From the NCBI RefSeq assembly GCF_003938605.1, contig NZ_RHWX01000001.1:282668-346667 (forward strand): DNA of 64,000 nucleotides, in the 5' to 3' direction. The translations under genes were made by a program, and so were the position numbers. The stretch is from Brevundimonas sp. 357. GTDB taxonomy: Bacteria; Pseudomonadota; Alphaproteobacteria; Caulobacterales; Caulobacteraceae. Below, piece by piece: positions 19,946-27,572 of this stretch; within the stretch, counting starts at the first letter, position 1; every line of letters starts with the position of its first letter. Under the pieces are notes generated by a model. That model made no database searches. It was given only the letters and a program-made list of their open reading frames with translations, and was not told the origin of the DNA.

Positions 19946-20920
19946 ATGCATACGCCCAGCTTTAAAGGCGTCGTCGACGCCGCCCGCCAGATCGCCCCCG
20001 CCGCCGTCCGCACGCCGTTGATCGAGCATCCGGCCCTGAACGAGGCCGTCGGCGGTCGCGTCCTGATGAAGGCCGAGACCTTTCAGGTGGCGGGCGCCTT
20101 CAAATTCCGCGGCGCCTATAATCGCGTCAGCCGACTGAACGAAGAAGAGAAGACGCGCGGCGTCGTGGCCTATTCCTCGGGCAACCACGCGCAGGGGGTG
20201 GCGGCGGCGGCCAAGGGCGTCGGCGCGCCCGCCGCCATCGTCATGCCGTCCGACAGTCCAGCGGTGAAGGTCGAAGGCGTGCGCGCCTTCGGCGGCGAGG
20301 TGCGCTTCTACGACCGCTGGACCGAAAGTCGCGAGGCCATCGGCGCCGAGATAGCGGCCGAGCGCGGCTCGGTACTGGTCCCCCCGTTCGACGACCCCTT
20401 CATCATCGAGGGCCAGGGCACGGTCGGGCTGGAGATGCTGGAGCAGGCGGGCGTACCGATGGACCAGCTGCTGTGCGGCGCCTCGGGCGGCGGGCTGATC
20501 GCCGGGATCAATCTGGTCATGGCCGAACAGAGCCCCGACACCCGCGTCATCGTGGTCGAGCCCGACGCCTTCGACGACACCCGCCGCTCGCTGGAGGCGG
20601 GCCAGCGCACCGCCCATCCGCAAGGGTCGCCGTCCATCTGCGACGCCCTGATGGCGCCCATTCCGGGCGAGCTGACCTGGCCGATCAACCGGCGGCTGGC
20701 GGGCGCCGCGACCGTCACCGACGCCGAGGTCGCCGAGGCCATGCGCTTCGCCTTCCGCTGGCTGAAGCTGGTCATAGAGCCGGGCGGCGCCGTGTCCCTG
20801 GCCGCTCTGCTGTCAGGCAAGGTCGAAGCGAAGGGGCTGACCACGGGCGTCGTCCTGTCGGGCGGCAACGTCGACCCCGGCCTGTTCAGCGAAATCATCG
20901 AGGGACGCTTCGAGGGGTAG
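19946..20920 (+). CDS. Threonine/serine dehydratase family (PLP-dependent)
   Basis: A 324-residue fold-type II PLP enzyme. FKFRGAYNRVS contains the PLP Lys, SGNHAQGVA binds the phosphate/substrate, and SGGGLIAGI is the Gly-rich phosphate cup. It lacks the C-terminal regulatory ACT domain of biosynthetic IlvA, so it is the short catabolic or serine racemase-like type: deamination of threonine or serine to the keto acid plus ammonia. The start at 19946 has AAGAGGGAAG before it. It is divergent from glpK, with only 45 bases between starts. Confidence 0.88.
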   Translation: MHTPSFKGVVDAARQIAPAAVRTPLIEHPALNEAVGGRVLMKAETFQVAGAFKFRGAYNRVSRLNEEEKTRGVVAYSSGNHAQGVAAAAKGVGAPAAIVMPSDSPAVKVEGVRAFGGEVRFYDRWTESREAIGAEIAAERGSVLVPPFDDPFIIEGQGTVGLEMLEQAGVPMDQLLCGASGGGLIAGINLVMAEQSPDTRVIVVEPDAFDDTRRSLEAGQRTAHPQGSPSICDALMAPIPGELTWPINRRLAGAATVTDAEVAEAMRFAFRWLKLVIEPGGAVSLAALLSGKVEAKGLTTGVVLSGGNVDPGLFSEIIEGRFEG

Positions 20921-20975
20921 GCCTTGCCTCCGCCCCTTCCCCGCGCAAGGCTGGCGCAAACGGGAGGGGCGTCAC

Positions 20976-21431
20976 ATGACCAAGGCCAGCGAACTTCAAT
21001 CCCTGATCGGACAGGAGGTCGGCGTCAGCCGCTGGTTCGCGCTGGATCAGGCGCGCATCGACGCCTTCGCCGGCCTGACCGAGGACGAGCAGTTCATCCA
21101 CGTCGACCCCGAGCGCGCCAAGGCGACGCCCTTCGGCGGGACCATCGCGCACGGCTTCCTGACCCTCAGCCTCGCCTCGGCCATGAGCATGGATGCGGTC
21201 GCCCCGCTGGATGATCTGGTCATGGGGGTGAACTACGGCTTCGACCGCCTGCGCTTCCTCGCCCCGGCGCCGTCGGGATCGCGCGTGCGCGGCCGTTTCA
21301 AACTGCTGTCAGCCGAGGACAAGGGGGGCGGCCGATGGCTGCTGAAGCACGAACTGACCGTCGAGATCGACGGCGGCGACAAGCCCGCCCTGATCGCCGA
21401 ATGGCTGACGATGCAGGTGGTGAAGGCCTAA
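20976..21431 (+). CDS. MaoC-family (R)-specific enoyl-CoA hydratase
   Basis: A 151-residue hot-dog fold protein. The hydratase-2 motif is clear: DEQFIHVDPERA with the catalytic Asp/His, then FGGTIAHGFLTLSL. Such proteins hydrate trans-2-enoyl-CoA and can feed PHA synthesis or beta-oxidation; a phasin gene at 41496 supports PHA storage in this organism. It lies 55 bases after the dehydratase gene on the same strand and could be cotranscribed. Confidence 0.88.
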   Translation: MTKASELQSLIGQEVGVSRWFALDQARIDAFAGLTEDEQFIHVDPERAKATPFGGTIAHGFLTLSLASAMSMDAVAPLDDLVMGVNYGFDRLRFLAPAPSGSRVRGRFKLLSAEDKGGGRWLLKHELTVEIDGGDKPALIAEWLTMQVVKA

Positions 21432-21438
21432 ACTCTCC

Positions 21439-21533
21439 CCGCTCATCCCGGCGGACGCCGGGATCCAGTCCTTTGGCCTCAGCCGCCATGCTTGCAGCTC
21501 TCACTGGGCCCCGGCGTCCCCCGGGGTGAGCGG
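21439..21533. repeat. Family B long inverted repeat
   Basis: A 31-base left arm beginning CCGCTCATCCCGGCGGACGC (21439-21469) pairs with a right arm at 21503-21533 ending CCCCGGGGTGAGCGG, with a few mismatches. The same arm sequence appears at 29642-29769. It lies between the convergent MaoC and Gfo/Idh genes and may end transcription of both. Confidence 0.75.
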
Positions 21534-21545
21534 CGTATCAGGCGT

Positions 21546-22478
21546 TCAATCCCCCAGGCACCTCAGCGCCACTTCCAGATTGCGCAGGCCGTCTTCGCCG
21601 CTGACCGCCGCCGTCTCGCCGGTGCGGATGGCGTGGATGAAGGCCTCGTGCTCCTTCTTGAGCGGCTCGGCGGGCCAGGCGTTCAGCATCCGCGTCGAGT
21701 AGGAGCCGTCCGGCTGCTGGCCGAAGAATTCTGTCACCTGGCGGGTGATCAGGTCGGCGACGATGAAGCGGTTCTTGGTCGCCACCTGCAGGACGCGGGT
21801 CTTGTAGGGCGTGACCCAGTTGGTGGTGATGTGGGCGATCACCCCATTGTCCATACGGAACTGCAGCAGGGCCGAATCCTCGCGCGAGGCGTGGGTGTGG
21901 CCCAGCAGCGACTGGACCTCGGTCATCTCCGACCCCGTCAGGTGGCGGATGATGTCGATGTCGTGCACCGCCAGGTCGATGACCACCCCGACCTCGCCCA
22001 TGCGCGGCGGGAAGGGGCCGACGCGGGTGATCTGGATGGAGATAATCTCGTCGCCGTCGATGGCGCGCTTGACCGTCTCGACCGCCGGGTTGAAGCGCTC
22101 GACATGGCCGACCATCAGCACGCGGTTGTTGGTCTTGGCCGCGTCGATCATGGCCTGGGCGTCGGCGACCGTGGCCGCGATCGGCTTCTCGACCAGCACA
22201 TGGACGCCCGCGTTCAGCAGGGCTACGCCCAGTTCGGCGTGATAACGGTTCGGCGTGGCGATGACGGCGGCGTCCAGTCCGGCGGCCACGAAAGCCTCGG
22301 CGGTCGTCACGGCGGTCGCCCCATAGGCGGCGGCCACGCCCTCGGCCGTCACGGCGTCGGGATCGAAGACGGTCGTCAGCTCGACGTCGCGCAATTCGGA
22401 CAGGACGCGCGCATGGTTGCGGCCCATGACGCCGGCGCCGGCGACGCCGATCTTGAGGGGGGTCTGATGGAGGGTCAT
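21546..22478 (-). CDS. Gfo/Idh/MocA family oxidoreductase
   Basis: A 310-residue NAD(P)-dependent sugar dehydrogenase. The Rossmann motif GVAGAGVMGRNHARVL opens the protein, and EKPIAATVADAQAMIDAA carries the conserved EKP. The C-terminal half is the usual beta-sheet substrate domain (VIDLAVHDIDIIRHLTG). It follows the DegT aminotransferase by 5 bases, an arrangement like WbpB-WbpE in UDP-diamino-uronic acid synthesis, so a UDP-HexNAcA dehydrogenase role is plausible. Confidence 0.88.
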   Translation of the reverse strand: MTLHQTPLKIGVAGAGVMGRNHARVLSELRDVELTTVFDPDAVTAEGVAAAYGATAVTTAEAFVAAGLDAAVIATPNRYHAELGVALLNAGVHVLVEKPIAATVADAQAMIDAAKTNNRVLMVGHVERFNPAVETVKRAIDGDEIISIQITRVGPFPPRMGEVGVVIDLAVHDIDIIRHLTGSEMTEVQSLLGHTHASREDSALLQFRMDNGVIAHITTNWVTPYKTRVLQVATKNRFIVADLITRQVTEFFGQQPDGSYSTRMLNAWPAEPLKKEHEAFIHAIRTGETAAVSGEDGLRNLEVALRCLGD

Positions 22479-22483
22479 GCGGA

Positions 22484-23644
22484 TCAGGCCTTGAAGCTGG
22501 CGACGGCGGCGATGATGCGGTCCTGGGTGTCCGCGTCCAGATCAGCGTGCATCGGCAGGCTGATCACCACATCCTTCAGCCGCTCGGTGACGGGCAGGCC
22601 GCCCGCGCCGCGCGGATAGTGCTCATAGGCGGGCTGAAGGTGCAGCGGGATCGGATAATAGACCGCCGTCGGCACGCCCTGATCCTTCAGATGCGCGGCC
22701 AGGGCGTCGCGGTCCGAATGCTCGACCGTGTACTGCGCCCAGTTGGAGACATTGCCCGCCGGGACATCCGGAACCTTGGCGACGTGCGGGTGCAGGCCCT
22801 CGTTGTAGCGGGCGGCGGCGGCGTTGCGCCACTCGATCTCCTGCGCGAAGACCTTCAGCTTCTCGATCAGGACGGCGGCCTGGATGGTGTCCAGACGGCT
22901 GTTCAGGCCGATGCGCATGTTCAGATATTTGGGATCGTGGTCGAAGGTCCGGTCCTTCAGATCCACCCCGACCGCCTTGCCGTGAACGCGGATGGAATCC
23001 ATCAGCTGGGCCAGGTCGTCGTCATTGGTCAGCACCGCCCCGCCGTCGCCGTAGCAGCCCAGCGGCTTGGCCGGGAAGAAGCTGGTGGTGGTCACATCGG
23101 CCCATTTCAGCGGGTGCGCGCCGTCGATGGTGCAGCCGAAACCCTGCGCCGAATCCGAGATCAGCTTCAGGCCATGTTTGTCGCAGATCGCCTTGAGCGC
23201 CGGATAGTCGGCAGGCTGGCCGAACAGGTCGACGGCGATGACCACGCGCGGGGTCAGGCGGCCCTCGGCCTTGATCCCTTCGATGGCGCGCTCCAGCGCG
23301 GCCGGGTCCATGTTGTAGGTGTTTTCGTCCACGTCGACGAAGACCGGCTCGGCGTCGAACCAGGGCACCACCTCGGCCGTGGCGGCGAAGGTGAAGCTGG
23401 GCACGAAGACGGCGTCGCCGCGCCCGATCCCCCAGGCCATCAGCGGCAGGGCCAGGGCGTCGGTGCCGTTGGCGCAGCCCAGGGCGTGCTTGGCCTTGCC
23501 GAAGGCGGCCAGGTCGGCCTCGAACTGTCGCACCTGCGGGCCCATGACCCAGGCGCCGCCGATGACGGCCTCCTGAACGGCGGCCTCGATCTTGCCGCCG
23601 AGGCGCAGACGCTGGGCCTGAAGGTCGATGAAGGGAATGGTCAT
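22484..23644 (-). CDS. DegT/DnrJ/EryC1 sugar aminotransferase
   Basis: A 386-residue PLP enzyme that transfers amino groups to keto-sugar nucleotides. IPFIDLQAQR is the usual start, GCANGTDALALPLMA and VPSFTFAATAEVV are typical, SDSAQGFG binds PLP, and SFFPAKPLGCYGDGGAV holds the Lys for the Schiff base. The sequence is close to the WbpE type (aminotransfer to UDP-3-keto-uronic acids). The start at 23644 is set by MTIPFIDL. It is first in a two-gene operon with the dehydrogenase, likely for O-antigen or capsule sugars. Confidence 0.9.
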   Translation of the reverse strand: MTIPFIDLQAQRLRLGGKIEAAVQEAVIGGAWVMGPQVRQFEADLAAFGKAKHALGCANGTDALALPLMAWGIGRGDAVFVPSFTFAATAEVVPWFDAEPVFVDVDENTYNMDPAALERAIEGIKAEGRLTPRVVIAVDLFGQPADYPALKAICDKHGLKLISDSAQGFGCTIDGAHPLKWADVTTTSFFPAKPLGCYGDGGAVLTNDDDLAQLMDSIRVHGKAVGVDLKDRTFDHDPKYLNMRIGLNSRLDTIQAAVLIEKLKVFAQEIEWRNAAAARYNEGLHPHVAKVPDVPAGNVSNWAQYTVEHSDRDALAAHLKDQGVPTAVYYPIPLHLQPAYEHYPRGAGGLPVTERLKDVVISLPMHADLDADTQDRIIAAVASFKA

Positions 23645-23850
23645 TGCGATGTCGCTCTCTCGATGGGGCCGGCGCGGGCGGAAGTCCAAGGCTCCGGGGC
23701 GCGGACGCAAAGGCGGGTCGTCTGTGTCAGCCTGCGTCCTAGCAAAGCGGGGGGGTGCTGAACAAACCCCCCGGAGTCACTTCGCGTTGCCGGATGCAAC
23801 GAAAACCATGGCTTGGCAAAATCCGCGACCCTGCCTAAGCCCGAACCATC

Positions 23851-24957
23851 ATGATCTTGTCAAACGCACAAATCCGGGTCCGCGACTGGCTGTTTCGCCA
23901 AGCCCTGCCGCTGTGGGCGACCGCTGGCGCCGACTCCGAAGGGCGTTTCTATGAGAAACTGGATTTCGACGGTCGGCCCATCACCGGCTTGCCGCGGCGC
24001 ACACGCGTCCAGGCGCGACAGGTCTATGTCTTCGCCGAAGCGGCTTCGCTCGGCTGGATAGAAGGCGAGGCTTTGGCGCGGCGCGGGCTCGAGGTTCTGA
24101 TCCGCGACAATCAGCGCGACGACGGCTTGTGGGTCCGCACGACCAACGATGCAGGAGCCGTTCTGGACCCGACGCCGGACCTCTATGACCTGGCCTTCGT
24201 CCTGTTCGGGCTAGCGGCCGCCCACCGGGTGCTAAAGGACGAACGCGCCCTGCCCTTGGCCCTGGCGACCCTGGCGGCGATGGAAGCCGGCATGGCCGAT
24301 TCCCTTCATGGCGGCTGGCACGAGGCCTTGCCGCCGAGCCTGCCCCGACGCCAGAATCCGCATATGCACCTGCTGGAGGCCCTGTTGTTCTGGCAGGCTG
24401 CGGCGCCGCATCCCGCCTGGGACAACGCTGCGCGACGCATCCTGGACCTGTTCGCCACGCGTTTCTTCGACGCCCGCTTCGGCGTCCTCGGCGAGTATTT
24501 CGCCGCCGACTGGTCCATCGCCCCCGACGCCTTGGGCGAGGTGGCCGAGCCAGGCCACCACATGGAATGGGTCTGGTTGCTGGATCAGGCCCGTCGTCTG
24601 GGCCTGCCCGGGCACTCCGACAAGGCCGATGTCCTGTTCCGCGTCGCCCTGGAGCGGGGCTTCGACGCCGAGGGGCACGCCCTGCGCGAGATCGGACGGG
24701 AGAAGGGTCTTCTGGACGCCGGCCGCCGCCTGTGGTGCCAGACCGAGACCCTGCGCGCCTTGCGGCTGCGCGGCGAGATGGAACGCGCTGACGCCCTGCT
24801 GAACGGCATCTTCGCCACCTATCTGGCCACGACCACGCCCGGTCTGTGGGTCGACACCTACGACGCTGACGGACGCTCTCAGGACGCGGCCGTTCCAGCC
24901 TCGACCTTCTATCACCTGATGACGGCCTTTTCGGCCTTGCTGACGGAAACTGCATGA
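23851..24957 (+). CDS. AGE-family sugar epimerase/isomerase
   Basis: A 368-residue (alpha/alpha)6-barrel protein of the N-acylglucosamine 2-epimerase family, which also holds mannose and mannose-6-phosphate isomerases. Typical stretches are TRVQARQVYVFAEAASLGW, DLYDLAFVLFGLAA, HMHLLEALLFWQ and AEPGHHMEWVWLLDQA with the catalytic His. The partner downstream (GmhB-like phosphatase, ATGA overlap) and the nearby aminotransferase pair point to surface polysaccharide sugars. The exact substrate cannot be read from the sequence. Confidence 0.85.
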   Translation: MILSNAQIRVRDWLFRQALPLWATAGADSEGRFYEKLDFDGRPITGLPRRTRVQARQVYVFAEAASLGWIEGEALARRGLEVLIRDNQRDDGLWVRTTNDAGAVLDPTPDLYDLAFVLFGLAAAHRVLKDERALPLALATLAAMEAGMADSLHGGWHEALPPSLPRRQNPHMHLLEALLFWQAAAPHPAWDNAARRILDLFATRFFDARFGVLGEYFAADWSIAPDALGEVAEPGHHMEWVWLLDQARRLGLPGHSDKADVLFRVALERGFDAEGHALREIGREKGLLDAGRRLWCQTETLRALRLRGEMERADALLNGIFATYLATTTPGLWVDTYDADGRSQDAAVPASTFYHLMTAFSALLTETA

Positions 24958-25463
24958 CCCAGCGCCCGGCCGCTTTTCTCGACCGCGACGGCGTGTTGAT
25001 CGTCGACAGCGGCTTTCCTCACCGGCCCGACCAGCTGGTGCTGATCCCCGGCGCGGCCGAGGCGGTGAAGCGGCTGAACGAGGCGGGCTATGTCACCGTC
25101 ATCGTCACCAATCAGTCGGGCGTGGCGCGCGGCATGTTCAGCGAAGAAACCATGCACGACTTCAACCGCCTGCTGGTCGCGCAGCTGGCCGACGGCGGGG
25201 GACGCATCGACGCCGTCTACGCCTGTCCTTTCCATGCCGAGGCGGCGGACGAACGCTATCGCCACCCCGACCACCCCGACCGCAAACCCAATCCCGGCAT
25301 GTTGTTGAGGGCCGCCGCCGAGCACGACCTCGACCTCTCCCGCTCGCTGATGATCGGCGATCAATCGTCGGACATGGAAGCGGCGCGGCGCGCAGGCGTG
25401 GCGGGCCATCGCTTCATCGACGGCGATCTCGATCAATTCGTCCGCAATCTGCTTCCCGGCTGA
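24954..25463 (+). CDS. GmhB/HisB-N-like HAD phosphatase
   Basis: A 169-residue HAD phosphatase. AFLDRDGVLIVD has the nucleophile Asp pair, VTNQSGVARGMF is motif II, DRKPNPGML holds the Lys, and IGDQSSDMEAARRAG is motif IV. It is closest to D-glycero-D-manno-heptose 1,7-bisphosphate 7-phosphatase. The zinc loop is altered: after CPFH the usual CxC is missing and the stretch is His-rich (RYRHPDHPD), so zinc may be absent or bound differently. Its ATG overlaps the stop of the AGE gene. Confidence 0.85.
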   Translation: MTQRPAAFLDRDGVLIVDSGFPHRPDQLVLIPGAAEAVKRLNEAGYVTVIVTNQSGVARGMFSEETMHDFNRLLVAQLADGGGRIDAVYACPFHAEAADERYRHPDHPDRKPNPGMLLRAAAEHDLDLSRSLMIGDQSSDMEAARRAGVAGHRFIDGDLDQFVRNLLPG

Positions 25464-25525
25464 TCGCTATTCTGCATTTGATGAATTAACATCGCTGGAA
25501 CGGAACTGCTGTTCGGAGACGATCC

Positions 25526-26419
25526 ATGCCGATGACCACCCCGCTGGCCGACCGCCATGTCGAGCGGCGCTGGACCTCGCCGGACGGCCTCAGCCTCTAC
25601 GCCCGCGACTACGCCCCGGCCGAGGGTCCGGCGCGCCTGCCGGTCATCGCCATCCACGGCCTGACGCGCAACAGCGCCGATTTCGGCGTCATCGCCGGCC
25701 TGATCGCCCACAGCGGCCGCCGCGTCCTGGCCGTCGACGTGCGCGGGCGCGGACGCTCGGACCGGGCGCCCGATCCCATGACCTATACGCCGGATGTCTA
25801 TGCGAAGGATGTCGTGGCCCTGATGGAGCAGGCCGGGATCGAGAAGGCGGTCTTCCTCGGCACCTCCATGGGCGGGCTTATCACCCTGGCGCTGACAGCC
25901 ATCAAGCCCAAGGCCATCGCCGCCGCCATCCTCAACGACGTCGGCCCCGAGGTCGCGGCCGAGGGCCTGGCCCGCATCGCCGCCTATACCGGCCAGCCGG
26001 TCATAATCGAAAGCTGGGACGACGCGACCGCCTACGCTCGGCGCATCAATGAGGCGGCCTTCCCTCACTATACGGACGCCGACTGGGCCGCCTTCGCCCG
26101 CCGCGTATTCCGCGAGCGGACCGAAGGAGCGCCCGTGCTGGACTATGACCCCGACATCGCAGCGCCGATCAAGGCGGCGGGGTCCAAGGCGCTGGTTCCC
26201 AACCTGTGGCCCTCGTTCTGGGCGCTGGCGCGCAAGAAGCCGACCCTGCTGGTGCGCGGCGGAACCTCGGACCTGCTCAGTTCCGCCATCGCCGACAAGA
26301 TGAAGAAGGCGGCGCCCGCCATGGCCTATGCCGAGGTTCCCGGCGTCGGCCACGCCCCCATGCTGGATGAGCCCGAAGCGCGCGCCGCCATCTTCGAGTT
26401 TCTGGCGGAAGTGGGCTGA
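25526..26419 (+). CDS. Alpha/beta hydrolase
   Basis: A 297-residue hydrolase. IAIHGLTRNSADF forms the oxyanion hole region, FLGTSMGGLITLAL has the nucleophile Ser (GxSxG type), LLVRGGTSDLLS carries the likely acid, and VPGVGHAPMLDEP has the catalytic His. A cap domain lies between (residues ~140-220). The substrate is unknown. A weak site (GGAGACGATCC) precedes the ATG. It stands alone between the GmhB gene and the convergent PhnA-like gene. Confidence 0.88.
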   Translation: MPMTTPLADRHVERRWTSPDGLSLYARDYAPAEGPARLPVIAIHGLTRNSADFGVIAGLIAHSGRRVLAVDVRGRGRSDRAPDPMTYTPDVYAKDVVALMEQAGIEKAVFLGTSMGGLITLALTAIKPKAIAAAILNDVGPEVAAEGLARIAAYTGQPVIIESWDDATAYARRINEAAFPHYTDADWAAFARRVFRERTEGAPVLDYDPDIAAPIKAAGSKALVPNLWPSFWALARKKPTLLVRGGTSDLLSSAIADKMKKAAPAMAYAEVPGVGHAPMLDEPEARAAIFEFLAEVG

Positions 26420-26470
26420 GGCAGCCTGCCGGGCCTCCCGCAGCACGAGGCCAGGTCGACCAGCGACATG

Positions 26471-26500
26471 GGCCTCAAGTAGCGCGAAGCGCGGTAGGCC
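26471..26500. repeat. Family A palindromic repeat
   Basis: GGCCTCAAGTA, then GCGC-GAA-GCGC, then GGTAGGCC. It lies between the convergent alpha/beta hydrolase and PhnA-like genes, and can fold into an outer GGCCT/AGGCC stem with an inner GCGC hairpin. It is followed by CCCTAAA, a tail also seen after the 31483 and 31524 copies. Confidence 0.8.
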
Positions 26501-26507
26501 CCCTAAA

Positions 26508-26732
26508 TTATGCCTTCTTCACGAACTCCGTGCGCAGAACCAGGCCGCGCACCTTCTCGACGTTGGCCTCGATCTCGTCGGGGTCGCCGGTCAGGCGGAT
26601 GTTCTTGACCAGGGTTCCGCGCTTCAGCGTCACCCCGCCCGAGCCCTTGACCTTCAGATCCTTGATCAGGGTCACGCTGTCGCCGTCCGACAGGAGGTTG
26701 CCGTTGGAGTCCTTGGTGACGTCGTCGCTCAT
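26508..26732 (-). CDS. PhnA/YjdM-like small protein
   Basis: A 74-residue protein matching the PhnA C-terminal domain: TKDSNGNLLSDGDSVTLIKD, LKVKGSGGVTLKRGT, and VRGLVLRTEFVKKA at the end. The N-terminal zinc ribbon of full PhnA is absent, a common short form. Despite the historical 'alkylphosphonate' name, its function is unknown. It is downstream of the DUF4168-like gene on the same strand, with a 63-base gap. Confidence 0.88.
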   Translation of the reverse strand: MSDDVTKDSNGNLLSDGDSVTLIKDLKVKGSGGVTLKRGTLVKNIRLTGDPDEIEANVEKVRGLVLRTEFVKKA

Positions 26733-26795
26733 GATCAGTCCTGTCTGAAATGGAAGAAGGGCCGCCGCATCAGCGACGACCCTCGTTCAGATGGC

Positions 26796-27401
26796 CTATT
26801 CGCCCTGACGCGCCTGGGCAAGCGCGATGCGCGCCTGAAGGTGCTCGTCCTGAGCCGTGGCGGCGGAAATGGCGTTGAAGCGCTCGATCTCAAGGCCCGA
26901 GTTCTGGATGGCGGCGGCCATCTGGGCTTGCTGTTCGGCGTTCGGTTGGGCGCCGTTCAGGGCGCGGGCGATGCCCGAGATCTCGCCCATGGCGGCGGCG
27001 AACTGACCGGCTTCGGCGTCGGTGACGCCGGCCCCGACCGAGCCGGGCGCGGACGGCGTCGCGCCCGCCACCGCCGCGCGGGCCTGCAGCATCGGATCAG
27101 CCGAAACGGCGGCCGAAATGGCGTTGAACCGCTCGACGGCCAGGCCCGAGTTCTGCACGGCGCCGGCCATCTGGGCCTGCTGCTCCTCGGTGAGCGTTCC
27201 GTTCTGGACGGAGGCGGCCACGCTCTGGACGGTCTTCATGGCGGCGGCGAACTGGGCCAGTTCGGCGTCGGTCGGTTCGCCGGCTGCGGCTGGCGCGGCG
27301 GCGGGCGCCGGTTCAGCGGCGTCCTGCGCCAGGGCGGGCGCGGCGGTCAGGAACAGGGCGGCCAGAACGGCGGTCGGGGCGGCGGCCGTTGCAAAACGCA
27401 T
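26796..27401 (-). CDS. Secreted protein with two tandem DUF4168-like repeats
   Basis: A 201-residue protein with a signal peptide (ending near APALAQD) and an Ala/Pro linker, then two similar helical units of ~65 residues. Each reads like FAAAM, EEQQAQMA.A.QNSGL and ERFNAISAA (residues ~45-110 and ~130-195). DUF4168 proteins are periplasmic, usually with one such unit; the duplication is plain to see. Function unknown. Confidence 0.75.
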   Translation of the reverse strand: MRFATAAAPTAVLAALFLTAAPALAQDAAEPAPAAAPAAAGEPTDAELAQFAAAMKTVQSVAASVQNGTLTEEQQAQMAGAVQNSGLAVERFNAISAAVSADPMLQARAAVAGATPSAPGSVGAGVTDAEAGQFAAAMGEISGIARALNGAQPNAEQQAQMAAAIQNSGLEIERFNAISAATAQDEHLQARIALAQARQGE

Positions 27402-27572
27402 GGCGTATCCTTCTTCAGCCCCGAACGCTCAGCCCAAGGCTGACCCGGACAGATCCGGGCTCTCCCGCACGACCGGGTGTGTCAGGCTCACAGAGGGCGG
27501 GGAGAAGAAAACGCTAACCCGCGCCGCGCGGGCGGGTAAACCCCAGGCGGGTCGTTTCAACCCCCGCGCGCA

